A stretch of 35,792 nt of DNA, taken from DATJFQ01 sp035495555 (GTDB lineage: Bacteria > Acidobacteriota > Vicinamibacteria > Vicinamibacterales > 2-12-FULL-66-21). Positions 7,430 through 16,185 of the stretch are shown one piece after another. Made by a program: the position numbers and the translations under genes. Within the stretch, counting starts at the first letter, position 1; every line of letters begins with the position of its first letter. The DNA is taken from NCBI GenBank assembly GCA_035495555.1, contig DATJFQ010000031.1:1-35792 (forward strand). Direction: 5' to 3'. The notes under the pieces were generated by a model. That model saw nothing but the letters and a program-made list of their open reading frames with translations, made no database searches and was not told the DNA's origin.

Positions 7430-8059
7430 TTACGAATCCGGGAGTTCGTCGCGAAGCCTGGGATAGCGCTTCGATCGAGCGGATGCAGCAGGCGCCACCA
7501 GCACACCCGCGAGCCAGCCCGCGACGTCGACTCGAAAATCGCCGCTGCCTGAACCAATCCGCGCCTCGGCCTCCGTGCCTTCGAGCAACTCGACGAAGAC
7601 GTCCGTGAGCAGATCGCGGTCCTCGATCGGTGTCCTGATGCGTACCGGCGCGCCGCCAGCCATTTCGATCCCGAAATGATGGCCGCGCGATTCCGCGAGG
7701 AGTTCGAGGAAAAAGCGATCCGCCTCCAGGGCGCTGCCGCGTTTCACCGACGCGAGCACGCGATGCTCCGACGGGACCGAGTCGCAGTAGACATGAATAC
7801 CGGAGCGCAGCGTCGCCACCCAGGCAACCCACCGATCGCTGTCGGACCAGTGCATTTCGATGACGGTGCGCGAGCGGAGCGCGTCAACGGCGTCAGCGAG
7901 TGCAAGCGGCGAACTGGACTGGAGGGTGGAACGAATGAGGCGGGAGAGATCGAGCGGTTCGTGCGGGCGCCGGAACGGTGAGATGTCGTTGTAGCGGCGA
8001 AACTGGGTGACGCGCTGCTCGAGCATCTCGAGCAGCGCGAGCCGTTCCTGTCTATTCAC
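7430..8059 (-). CDS. Hypothetical protein, no recognised domain
   Basis: A 209-residue soluble protein beginning at a GTG. It opens with a helical segment ('RQERLALLEMLEQRVTQFRRYNDISPF'). A mixed alpha/beta region follows with 'ALRSRTVIEMHWSDSDRWVAWVATL' and two acidic helices ('DRFFLELLAES' and 'DLLTDVFVELLEG'). There is no signal peptide or transmembrane segment and no motif I can name. It starts two bases after the stop of the RRM gene, with AGGA overlapping the junction, so translation is probably coupled. The tight linkage to an RNA-binding gene is the only functional hint. The histidine kinase start lies 111 bp downstream. Confidence 0.7.
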   Translation of the reverse strand: MNRQERLALLEMLEQRVTQFRRYNDISPFRRPHEPLDLSRLIRSTLQSSSPLALADAVDALRSRTVIEMHWSDSDRWVAWVATLRSGIHVYCDSVPSEHRVLASVKRGSALEADRFFLELLAESRGHHFGIEMAGGAPVRIRTPIEDRDLLTDVFVELLEGTEAEARIGSGSGDFRVDVAGWLAGVLVAPAASARSKRYPRLRDELPDS

Positions 8060-8061
8060 TC

Positions 8062-8418
8062 CTACCAGCGCGGTTCGCGCCGGTTGTTGCCGCCGCCGCG
8101 GCCGCCGCCACCGCCGCCGCCGAACCCGCGCCCGCCGCCGCCGCCGAACCCGCCGCCGCCCGAGCGTTCCGTCTTCGGACGTGCTTCATTGACGGTGAGG
8201 TTGCGGCCGCCAAGTGAATAATCATTGAACTGTTGGATCGCGCGCTGCGCGTCGTCGTCGCTGGCCATCTCCACGAACGCGAACCCGCGTGCGCGCCCGG
8301 TCATCTGGTCGCGCATGACCGTCACCGATTCGACCTGCCCGGCCTGCGCGAACAGATCCTGCAGATCCTGCTCACCTGTACTGAACGGGAGATTGCCTAC
8401 GAAAAGTTTCCGAGCCAT
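8062..8418 (-). CDS. Glycine-rich RRM RNA-binding protein
   Basis: A 118-residue protein with one RNA recognition motif at residues 1-80. RNP-2 is KLFVGNLPF and RNP-1 is RGFAFVEM, both with the aromatic residues that stack on RNA. The last ~35 residues are a Gly/Arg/Phe-rich low-complexity tail (GGGGFGGGGGRGFGG), like cyanobacterial Rbp proteins and plant glycine-rich RNA-binding proteins. It probably binds single-stranded RNA in the cytoplasm as a chaperone. The ATG at 8418 is set by the family start (MARKLFVGN) and by AGGAG ten bases upstream; the frame is open further upstream, but that part has no domain match. Confidence 0.95.
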   Translation of the reverse strand: MARKLFVGNLPFSTGEQDLQDLFAQAGQVESVTVMRDQMTGRARGFAFVEMASDDDAQRAIQQFNDYSLGGRNLTVNEARPKTERSGGGGFGGGGGRGFGGGGGGGRGGGNNRREPRW

Positions 8419-8600
8419 TCTTCGAACACTCCTGCCCCGCCAGACGACGGGGACTCGAGATGGCGGGACCGTCACCGTCCTTACCATCGATTTACATTGT
8501 TGGAGGAAGGCTCGTAGCTGAACTAGCGGCGGGACGTCCTCTAACCTGACGTCAAGCAGCATAACATGCGCTCCCAATATTTGAAGCTCTGCCGGCCGCC

Positions 8601-8747
8601 CCCAAATGCCAGTTGCCACCCGCCAGCAGCCAGTTGGCAGTCGCCAGTGGCCACTTGGGACTTGTGCCTGAGAATTTGAGATTTCAGATTTGAGACTGCA
8701 GATTGGGAATTTGGGAGTTGGGAATTGGGAGTTGGGAGTTGGGAGTT
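8601..8747. repeat. 147-bp perfectly phased heptad array with drifting consensus
   Basis: Twenty-one consecutive 7-bp units hold phase without one inserted or lost base. The word drifts along the array from GCCAGTT-like units (8608-8656), through GAGATTT/CAGATTT-like units (8678-8705), to GGGAGTT/GGGAATT units (8713-8747). Most units fit G-N-N-A-N-T-T loosely. It takes up much of the 358-bp gap between addA and the RRM gene (8419-8776). The rest of the gap has no credible gene and presumably holds the RRM promoter. Confidence 0.93.
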
Positions 8748-8776
8748 ATCGCCTTTGTATTGATAGAGCCCTCGGC

Positions 8777-11700
8777 TCACACGCGAAAAAGAATACCCCC
8801 TACAACGCGCCCCGTCGCCCGGGCGACGGCCTCGACATATTGCTGGACCTGGGCGCGATAGCGCGCTTCCCCGGCCGACAATTCGTGATCGGTTTTGAAA
8901 TCGACGACGACCGTCCGCTCGCCGTCATCGAACGCGAGGTCGAGGACGCCTTCGATGAGCATGCCGTCCGGCTGCACCCAGGAGACCGGCGTCTCGCGCC
9001 GAAGGCGATCCGCCCGGCGCGCGCGCGCCATGATGTCGTGGCGGAGCACGTCGCGTACGACCTGAACCGCGGCGGCACTCTCCTCCGCGGAGGCATTGAG
9101 AATGCGCGCCTGCGTGCTCGTCGTCCGGCTCAACGTCGCGTCGTCCGCGTCGAGCGAGACGGTCGCCAGCACTGCGTGCACGAGGGTCCCGAAACGCGGC
9201 CCACGAGGGCGCTCCGACGCACGCGGCAACTCGACGACTTCGACGTCTGCCGCCGCTGCCGCGAGCGCGTCGTCCAGTCCGACGCTCGCCGCGTGCGCGG
9301 CCCACGCCGTTGCCGTTTGAAACTTCACGCTCTCACGCGCGCCTGCGGCGATCGTCGCGTCGCGATCAGCGCGCCAACGCTCATGGTCGGCGAGGCGATC
9401 TTCGACGGCGAACATGTCGCCATCCTTTACGATCAGGTCGTCGCGGACGAGGCCGAACAACGATGCGGCGCCCAGCGGCAGCGCGCGCGGGTCGAACCAC
9501 GTCACGGAATAGCCGTTGAACGCGAAGCGGCCCGGCGAGACGGTCAGCGGCGTTGCGGGGTCGCCGTCCGGCCGGGCAAGCACTGAATCGGTCGACTTGA
9601 AGGCCGGGCACCCCACAGACTTGGTCGGCGATCGGCGAACCGTTTCAGGCGGGTAGACCGCGGGCGCCAGCGCTTCGAGCCAACTGCCCTCGTACGTGCA
9701 GTCGCCGATCGCGGGCACGACAAGGACGTCGCGGGCGCGGGTGGCGGCGACATACGCCAGCCGGTGCGCTTCCGCGGTATCGCGCGCCGCTTCCTCCGCG
9801 TTGTGCAGGAGCAGATCCGTGGGGGCCCATGGCCCGAGCTTGAGCGCGCACCGGTTCGCGGCTGGATCAATCCAGCGACCGGCATCGGCGCGCGTGAGTT
9901 TGCACGTGAGGTCCGCCAGCACCACGATCGGAAACTCGAGGCCTTTCGCCTTGTGCACGGTCATGATGCGCACGCCGTCGCTGCCTTCTTCGAGGATTGG
10001 CGCTTCAGCCGCCTGCGCGGTCTCGGACGCGAGCCGCAGCGCGTCGACGAACCCGCGGAAGGACAAGCCGCCGCCGGCTTCGTACTGCCGCGCAAGTTCC
10101 GCAATGTGCAGGACGTTCGCAAGCGCCTGATCGCCGCCGCTCCTGAGCACGAGACCAACGTGCGCGCGTGTCGCGTCGAGCAGCTCCTGGAGCGTGTCGG
10201 CCACCGGCCGATAGTTGCGCTGCCGATGCAGCCGCTGCAGGAGCCGCAGCGCGTCGCTGATCGGCTGCAGATGCGCCGGACACCCGTCCGCGTTCGCGCG
10301 GAACGGGTGAAAGACGTGGAAGCGCTGCTTCCACTCGAGCAGTTCCTCGTCGCCGATCGAGAACAACGGACCGCGCAGCGTGGCAAAGACCGACAGCTCC
10401 TCGTCCGGCCACTCGATGGCGGCGAGGGCGGCGCGCACGGCTTCGACCTCCTCGCGATCGTGAAAGCTCTTTCCGCCGACGAGCACGTGCGGAACGCTGC
10501 GGGCTTCCAGCGCGCGGACGTAGGGCGCCGTGACGTCTTCGCCGAAGCTGAGGAACCGGCGGAAGAGGACACAGACGTCCTTGGCTTCGACGGCGCGCAG
10601 TGATCCCCTGGCGCTCACCTTCCACCCGCTGTCGTTCACGATCCACGACACGAACGCCCCCACCGCGTCGGGCAGCGATTTCTCGATCGCGATTGCCGAC
10701 ACGTTCTTGGATCCGTACGGCTCGGGTACCGGCAGCGCCACGAGCGCGGGCTGCGCCGGGATCGCGGGTCGGCTTGGGGTCAGCGGCACGTAGCTGGCCT
10801 GGAGCGTCGTCGCGTCGCCGGTCATCACCGGTTCGAATGCCGCGTTCACGCAGGCCTGGATCTCCGGCACGCTGCGGAAACTCGTCGTCAGCTTCACACA
10901 TCGAGCGCCGAGTCTCTCCAGCCGATCGCAGACGTCCTGATAGGTCGCCACGTCGGCACGACGGAATCTGTAGATCGATTGTTTGGGATCTCCCACGATG
11001 AACAGCCGCCCCGGAACCGGGACTGCTTTTCGCCAATCCGTCACGGATGGCTCGTCGGCAGCGAGCAGCATCAGAATCTCTGCCTGCAGCGGGTCCGTGT
11101 CCTGGAATTCGTCGACGAAGATGTGCGTGAACCGCTGCTGGAATCCTCGCCGGACGCCCGCGTTGTCGCGCACCAGATCGCGCGCGTTCAGCAGCAGGTC
11201 GAGGAAATCGAGCGCGCCGGCGCGGGCTTTCGCGGCCTCGTAGCGGTCGATCGCTCCCCGGAGCTCGCGCTGGAGCGCAGCGGCGAGGTCGGCATCCGCA
11301 TCCATGCGGAAGGCCTCGAGCTCGTTGCGAAACGCATCGAGCGCACCGACCACCGCGGCGCGCGTCACGCCGTGCTTGTAGCCCGGACCGCGGCCGTGCC
11401 GCGCTTTGGCAAAGGTGCGATCACGCGAGAGATCGACGAGGCGCGCCTCCCACGCGTCGATCGCGTCGACTGGCGCGGCTCCGCGGCCGCCGGCCTCACG
11501 AAACCCCATCGCATCGGCCGAGCCGCGGATTTCGATGCTCAGATTCCGCGCGGGGGCCGTGTCGAGAAAAAGCGAATCTTTCGTGTAGGAGGGATCGTCG
11601 GTCAGCTCCGCGAACGCGTGGAGGCGATCGAGCAGCGCCAGCACGCGGACATCCCGATCGAACAGCGGCCGCGTCCACGGCGCGCGGAAGTCACGCCATT

Positions 11701-12280
11701 GCGCGAGGTCCCACGCGGCGCGGCGCAGCCGATCGATCGGCGTGTCTTCCCTCGTCGACGCGCCGAACCCCTGCCACACCGAGCGCCGCAGTCCGCGGCG
11801 TACGCCTTCGGGCGGCTCACGCAACTGGTCCTGCACCCACGTCCCGAACGCCTCGCCGAAAAGATGGTCGGCCTGCGCTTCCGTGAGCACGGTGAACAGC
11901 GGATCCACGCGGGCTTCGACGGGTCGTTCGCGCAGCAGCTCGGCGCAGAACCCGTGGATGGTGCTGACCGCGGCTTCTTCGAGCGTCCGCAGCGCCTCGT
12001 TCAGACGCGCCGTCACGTCGGGGTGCTCGGCCTCCGCGCGCGCTTCGTCCAGCGCCTCTCGAAGCCGCAGCTTCAACTCGCCTGCCGCTTTTTCGGTGAA
12101 CGTCACCGCCGCGATACTTCGCACCTCGGCGCGCCCTTCGGCCACGATCGCGACGATGCGTTTCACGAGTTCCGTGGTTTTGCCGGTTCCGGCCGCGGCC
12201 TCGACGACGAGCGTTTCGTCGAGGGCCGTGGCGATGGCGTGGCGCGCGGCGGCGTCGCGAAGATCGGAGGCCGACGTCAT
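8777..12280 (-). CDS. addA: AddA-like helicase-nuclease (UvrD/RecB family)
   Basis: A 1167-residue superfamily 1 helicase with a C-terminal nuclease. Walker A is at residues 28-36 (AAAGTGKTT) and motif Ia is 'AVTFTEKAAGELKLRLRE'. Motif II is FVDEFQDTDP, motif III is 'LFIVGDPKQSIYRFRRAD', motif V is 'IMTVHKAKGLEFPIVVL' and motif VI is YVAATRARDVLVV. The last ~120 residues carry a PD-(D/E)XK nuclease: GVLDLAFDDGERTVVVDFKTD then QVQQYVEA. With AddB it should unwind and resect double-strand DNA ends for RecA loading. The start ATG at 12280 overlaps the addB stop (ATGA, 12277-12280), which implies translational coupling. It could equally be labelled RecB-like or AdnB-like; the AddB partner favours AddA. 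Confidence 0.92.
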   Translation of the reverse strand: MTSASDLRDAAARHAIATALDETLVVEAAAGTGKTTELVKRIVAIVAEGRAEVRSIAAVTFTEKAAGELKLRLREALDEARAEAEHPDVTARLNEALRTLEEAAVSTIHGFCAELLRERPVEARVDPLFTVLTEAQADHLFGEAFGTWVQDQLREPPEGVRRGLRRSVWQGFGASTREDTPIDRLRRAAWDLAQWRDFRAPWTRPLFDRDVRVLALLDRLHAFAELTDDPSYTKDSLFLDTAPARNLSIEIRGSADAMGFREAGGRGAAPVDAIDAWEARLVDLSRDRTFAKARHGRGPGYKHGVTRAAVVGALDAFRNELEAFRMDADADLAAALQRELRGAIDRYEAAKARAGALDFLDLLLNARDLVRDNAGVRRGFQQRFTHIFVDEFQDTDPLQAEILMLLAADEPSVTDWRKAVPVPGRLFIVGDPKQSIYRFRRADVATYQDVCDRLERLGARCVKLTTSFRSVPEIQACVNAAFEPVMTGDATTLQASYVPLTPSRPAIPAQPALVALPVPEPYGSKNVSAIAIEKSLPDAVGAFVSWIVNDSGWKVSARGSLRAVEAKDVCVLFRRFLSFGEDVTAPYVRALEARSVPHVLVGGKSFHDREEVEAVRAALAAIEWPDEELSVFATLRGPLFSIGDEELLEWKQRFHVFHPFRANADGCPAHLQPISDALRLLQRLHRQRNYRPVADTLQELLDATRAHVGLVLRSGGDQALANVLHIAELARQYEAGGGLSFRGFVDALRLASETAQAAEAPILEEGSDGVRIMTVHKAKGLEFPIVVLADLTCKLTRADAGRWIDPAANRCALKLGPWAPTDLLLHNAEEAARDTAEAHRLAYVAATRARDVLVVPAIGDCTYEGSWLEALAPAVYPPETVRRSPTKSVGCPAFKSTDSVLARPDGDPATPLTVSPGRFAFNGYSVTWFDPRALPLGAASLFGLVRDDLIVKDGDMFAVEDRLADHERWRADRDATIAAGARESVKFQTATAWAAHAASVGLDDALAAAAADVEVVELPRASERPRGPRFGTLVHAVLATVSLDADDATLSRTTSTQARILNASAEESAAAVQVVRDVLRHDIMARARRADRLRRETPVSWVQPDGMLIEGVLDLAFDDGERTVVVDFKTDHELSAGEARYRAQVQQYVEAVARATGRVVGGILFRV

Positions 12281-15200
12281 GGACGCTCCCGCAGCGCTTC
12301 GAGGTCGCCGAGTCTGTCTTGCGCCTTCCGCCTGATGCGTTCGTACTGGTCCGGCCCGCAGACCGGGCGGAAGTCGCACCAGGTGCACGCGCGCTCGGAT
12401 GGGGCCGCCGGCAAAAACCCGAGTTCCACGGCGCGGTCGATGATTTCGAGCGCCTCGATCCCGCTGCGGCGGTTCGCGTCGTTCAGCGGGATCTCGTGGT
12501 CGACGAACCCGCCGGCAGACGTGCAGTACGACAACCGCGCCGACGCCACGGGCATACCCAGCGCCTGCTCCACTGCCGCGCTGTAGAGGACCGGCTGCAG
12601 AATGGCGCCGCCGCCGATGACGGTCTTCCAGGTCGTGCGGTTGCGGCCCGTCTTGTGGTCCGTGACCCGGTGCGCCGGCCCTCCGTCCGCGCGCCGCTCG
12701 ACGAGATCGATGGATCCACGGAGCAGGAACCGGCCATCGACGAGCACCGGCTCGTCGCGGCTGGCCGGGTCGCGACCCTCGTCTCCCGGCAGGCCGAACG
12801 CGTATTCGAAATATTCCGGGCGCCAGCCGTCGTGATTCGTGAGGCGGCGAACCCAGACGTGCAGATCGCGCGAGATGTCCTGGATTTCGTCGCGCCACAC
12901 GCGGTCGATTGCCGGTGCGAGGGTCTCCTCGTATTCGTCCGCGATTGCCGACAGCACGCGGTCGAGTATCACGAGCGCCCCCGTGACGTCTGACGCCTCG
13001 AGCGGCAACCGGCCTTCGCGCTTCATGGCGCGGAAGAACTCCGCCTGCGCTTCGTGGAAGATGGATCCGCGCGTCAGCGGATCGAGCTTCTGCAGCGGCT
13101 CGACGTCTGCCGGAGGCTGCAGGCGATAGATGGCGGCGAGCAGAAACTGATACGGACACGCGGCGAATTTCTGCAGCGCCGACAACGAGTACGGGCGCGC
13201 GGACAGCCGCTGGCCGTCGAGCATCGGCTTGGTCATGCCGGTCACGCGCGTAATGCCGTCCCACTGGCTCCACAGCGAGCGGCCGCGGGCCCACCGGGCG
13301 GTGACCGAGCGCCGCAGCGCCTCGTTCAACCTGAGCAGGTAGTGCGCCTGGCCTCGCACCCGCGCTCGGGGCTCGATCGCCATCAACCGCTTCAGCACGG
13401 AGAGGTCGTGTTCGAGATCGTCGATGGCTGCGTCCGGTTCGCGCGGGGCAGGCCACGCGAGGCGGGCACCTCCGCGCTCCGCCGCTTCTTCGCGGAGCTT
13501 CTCGTGCCGCGGAATACGACCCGTGATGGCGCGCATGATATCCAGCACATAGAAACTGGGCACGCGCGGCCGCGATTCCGCGACATCCATGCGCGGATAC
13601 GACAGCCACAACCGATCGGTCGCAGCGCCAACCGCAAGGCGCAGCAGCAGACGCTCTGCGCGGGCGCGATCGTCCTGCACCGGCAGCCCGCACGCGAGCG
13701 GCACCCGCATCTCCTGGTCGAGGAGCATCGGGTCCTCGTGCGGCCGCTGCGGAAACAGCCGCTCGGCCAGCCCGGCGACGAAGACGACGCGGAACATGCG
13801 GCCCCTCGCCTGCTGGGGCGCGGCAACGAACACCCGGCCGAAACGGCTTCGTGGCGGATCGTCTTCGACCGCCAGCAGGCGACCGGTAATCACCGTGCTC
13901 ACCTCGTCCAGCGAGACGGGGCCGATCGCCGACATGGGCCGCAGCTGCTCGACGACGCGCAGGACCCGATCGGGATGCCGCAGCACCGACGGCGTCAGCT
14001 CCGCGAATCGATCCAGCCACTCGCCCCATGTGGCGGCGGCCGGCCATGACGCCAACCGATCGATGACGGGCAGCGCGAACGCGCGCAGGTGATTGAGGTT
14101 GCGCACGTCCCGCTCAATTCGCGCCGCCTGTGGTGATTCCGGATCGTCGCGCCGCGCCGCCGCGAGACGCAGCTGATATTCGTTGGCCAGCCCGTCGAGG
14201 CGTCGATGCCACCGGCCGGGATCGCCGCCGATCACTGCCGATTCGACGATCAACGTTTCCCATTTCCACGGTGCCCGCAACGACCCGTGCACGACTGCGT
14301 CATCCTCACCCACAGTCGTCGGTTCGGACTGGTCGGTACTGCGGCCCGATGCCGCGTCGCCGTCGATGGCGCGAAAGAGCGGAAATTCGTCTTCGTCGGG
14401 CACGACGAATTCAAGGGTGCGCGGAGCGCCGGACAGCACGGGTACCTGCGCCAGCGAGAGATACTCGGCGAACCGCCGGGCCGAGAGCTTCTCGATCGCG
14501 CACGCGAGCAGGGCGAGAAACGCGCGACCCGCGGGGTGAGGTCGACGCGTGCCACGATCGAAGTAAGCGGGCACACCCGCGCGCGCAAGCGCGTGTTCCA
14601 GAAGCCCGAGATAGCGCTCCGGGGCGCGCAGGAACACGACCATCTGGTCGAACGGGACACCCTTCCGCGCTTCCTCCAGGATGCGTCGGGCAATCTCGAC
14701 GCACTCGCGGCCCTCGCCGGGCGCGGAAAAAAGCACGACGTCTCCAGCGGGGTCGCGGACGGGCGGCTGCGTGTCGGCGAAGAGATGCCGCCGCAGCATC
14801 GCGAGGTCCGTCTCCGCCTTCAGTTCTCGTACGTCGGGTTCCAGACCGAGCGCTTCGAGCTTTGTGAGCGTCGAGACGTCTCCGAAGGGCACGGTGATGA
14901 GTACGTCTCGCGCCGGAGACGCGGTCAGCGCCTGAACGAACGCGCATTCCGTTTCGGAGTCGGGCGCCACATCGAGGAGCAGCAACGCCGCGTCGTGGTA
15001 CACGTCGCCGGCGTCGGGCAGGGCGCGCGTCGCGGCGTCGAACAGCGCGGCGCGATCAGTGGAAGACGCCGCACGGAATTGCTCCTCGAACCGATCGAGC
15101 AGTTCCGCGAGATCGGGACCACCGAGCGGGAGCCGCCGCAGCCGCTCCGCTGCGACCTGCGCCGCTCGCAGTTCGCCCAGCGTGCGCGCGAGCGCGCGGG

Positions 15201-15576
15201 GAAAGCCGGGCGTCGATGCAACCGGTCCGAAATACGGCAGGCTGTCGGTAATGCGCGCGTCGAAGGCGGCGCGCGCGGCCACGGCTTCGCGGCCGATCGG
15301 CGACGACGGGGCGACCCCCTGAGCGGCGAGCGCCGGCGAGGCGATGCGGGCGGCAAGCTGCGTGAGGCTGAATCGATGCAGGCCGAGCGTGGCCCCGCTT
15401 CGCGCAGCGATGCTTCTGGCGAAGTCGTCCGCCGCGCTGCGGGACGCGGCGACGATCAGAACGTCGCCGGTGCCGGCGTGCCGGTCGACGAACGCACGCG
15501 CGGCCTCGAGCCGGAGCTGGGCGGCAGCCGATTCGACGAGCGTGATGCGGGAAGGGGCAGCAGGGAATATGGACAT
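12277..15576 (-). CDS. addB: AddB-like ATP-dependent nuclease subunit
   Basis: A 1099-residue partner of AddA. The N-terminal region is helicase-like but has no GKT Walker A, so it is probably an inactive helicase fold, as in many RecC/AddB-like partners. The C-terminal third has 'SLSALQKFAACPYQFLLAAIYRL', a short helix 'GSIFHEAQAEFF', and nuclease motifs around 'LRGSIDLVERR' and 'VTDHKTGRN', then 'QPVLYSAAVE'. It ends with a cysteine cluster (CTWCDFRPVC) that, with the upstream Cys of ACPYQF, fits the AddB 4Fe-4S site holding the nuclease domain. The ATG at 15576 (MSIFPAAP) is chosen for GGGAG just upstream; the frame is open for 86 codons further, but that part lies across the divergent promoter region. 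Confidence 0.9.
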   Translation of the reverse strand: MSIFPAAPSRITLVESAAAQLRLEAARAFVDRHAGTGDVLIVAASRSAADDFARSIAARSGATLGLHRFSLTQLAARIASPALAAQGVAPSSPIGREAVAARAAFDARITDSLPYFGPVASTPGFPRALARTLGELRAAQVAAERLRRLPLGGPDLAELLDRFEEQFRAASSTDRAALFDAATRALPDAGDVYHDAALLLLDVAPDSETECAFVQALTASPARDVLITVPFGDVSTLTKLEALGLEPDVRELKAETDLAMLRRHLFADTQPPVRDPAGDVVLFSAPGEGRECVEIARRILEEARKGVPFDQMVVFLRAPERYLGLLEHALARAGVPAYFDRGTRRPHPAGRAFLALLACAIEKLSARRFAEYLSLAQVPVLSGAPRTLEFVVPDEDEFPLFRAIDGDAASGRSTDQSEPTTVGEDDAVVHGSLRAPWKWETLIVESAVIGGDPGRWHRRLDGLANEYQLRLAAARRDDPESPQAARIERDVRNLNHLRAFALPVIDRLASWPAAATWGEWLDRFAELTPSVLRHPDRVLRVVEQLRPMSAIGPVSLDEVSTVITGRLLAVEDDPPRSRFGRVFVAAPQQARGRMFRVVFVAGLAERLFPQRPHEDPMLLDQEMRVPLACGLPVQDDRARAERLLLRLAVGAATDRLWLSYPRMDVAESRPRVPSFYVLDIMRAITGRIPRHEKLREEAAERGGARLAWPAPREPDAAIDDLEHDLSVLKRLMAIEPRARVRGQAHYLLRLNEALRRSVTARWARGRSLWSQWDGITRVTGMTKPMLDGQRLSARPYSLSALQKFAACPYQFLLAAIYRLQPPADVEPLQKLDPLTRGSIFHEAQAEFFRAMKREGRLPLEASDVTGALVILDRVLSAIADEYEETLAPAIDRVWRDEIQDISRDLHVWVRRLTNHDGWRPEYFEYAFGLPGDEGRDPASRDEPVLVDGRFLLRGSIDLVERRADGGPAHRVTDHKTGRNRTTWKTVIGGGAILQPVLYSAAVEQALGMPVASARLSYCTSAGGFVDHEIPLNDANRRSGIEALEIIDRAVELGFLPAAPSERACTWCDFRPVCGPDQYERIRRKAQDRLGDLEALRERP

Positions 15577-15685
15577 GCGCTCCCGGTCTCCATGCCGGGT
15601 CTCCGGATCAGCCGCACACGCGGCTGTGGTTGGGACGATAGCACCGTGGCGTCGAGGTTGCAATCGAAACGCGGGAGGTGACGCA

Positions 15686-16126
15686 ATGAAATCCGATCTT
15701 GCCCGCGCGGCTGCAGCGGGAGCCGCCGGAGCGGCGGCGCTGACGGGCGTGCACCAGCTGGCGCTCGGCCTGACCGACGCCGCGCCGCGCATGGACGTGC
15801 TGGGCATGCGCGCGCTGAGGCGGTCGATGCGCACCGCCGGTCTGCAGCCGCCGAGCGGACGCTCGCTCTACAACTGGACGCTCGCGAGCGACCTCGTGTC
15901 GAACGGCGCGTACTACGCGCTCGTCGCCGGACCGCGTCCGTGGCTGCGCGGCGCCGTTCTCGGACTGGCCGCCGGCGTCGGCGCGCTGCTCCTGCCGCAG
16001 CGCATCGGCCTCGGACATCCGCCGAAGAGCGAATACGTCACGAACCAGGCGATGACGATCGCCTGGTATCTCATCGGCGGACTGGTTGCGGCCGCAACAG
16101 CGGCCAGGCTTCAGCGCACTTCATAG
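15686..16126 (+). CDS. Small hydrophobic membrane protein, unrecognised
   Basis: A 146-residue protein with three or four hydrophobic stretches (about residues 7-30, 70-82, 88-105 and 122-140) and short polar loops, giving a predicted inner-membrane location. An early loop contains 'DAAPRMDVLGMRALRRSMRTAGLQPP'. I do not recognise a family. The ATG at 15686 is supported by a strong GGAGGTGA ribosome-binding site. It is divergent from addB with 109 bp between the starts, and convergent with the dynamin gene 59 bp downstream. Confidence 0.82.
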   Translation: MKSDLARAAAAGAAGAAALTGVHQLALGLTDAAPRMDVLGMRALRRSMRTAGLQPPSGRSLYNWTLASDLVSNGAYYALVAGPRPWLRGAVLGLAAGVGALLLPQRIGLGHPPKSEYVTNQAMTIAWYLIGGLVAAATAARLQRTS

Positions 16127-16185
16127 GCAGCGTCGATGCGATTGGGCAACGACACAGCGTCTAAGTATGGAAGGTGAACGATGAC

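Noticed and set aside
8601..8747. Heptad array considered as a CRISPR array
   Set aside because: Units are 7 bp with no spacers, and no cas gene is present.
10979..12586. Plus-strand open frame of 535 codons opposite addA
   Set aside because: It is antisense to helicase motifs that are unmistakable on the minus strand. It is Arg/Val/Ala-rich with no domain, as is usual for shadows in GC-rich genes.
14206..15681. Plus-strand open frame of 491 codons opposite addB
   Set aside because: It is antisense to the AddB-like gene and has no recognisable motif. The high GC content removes stop codons.
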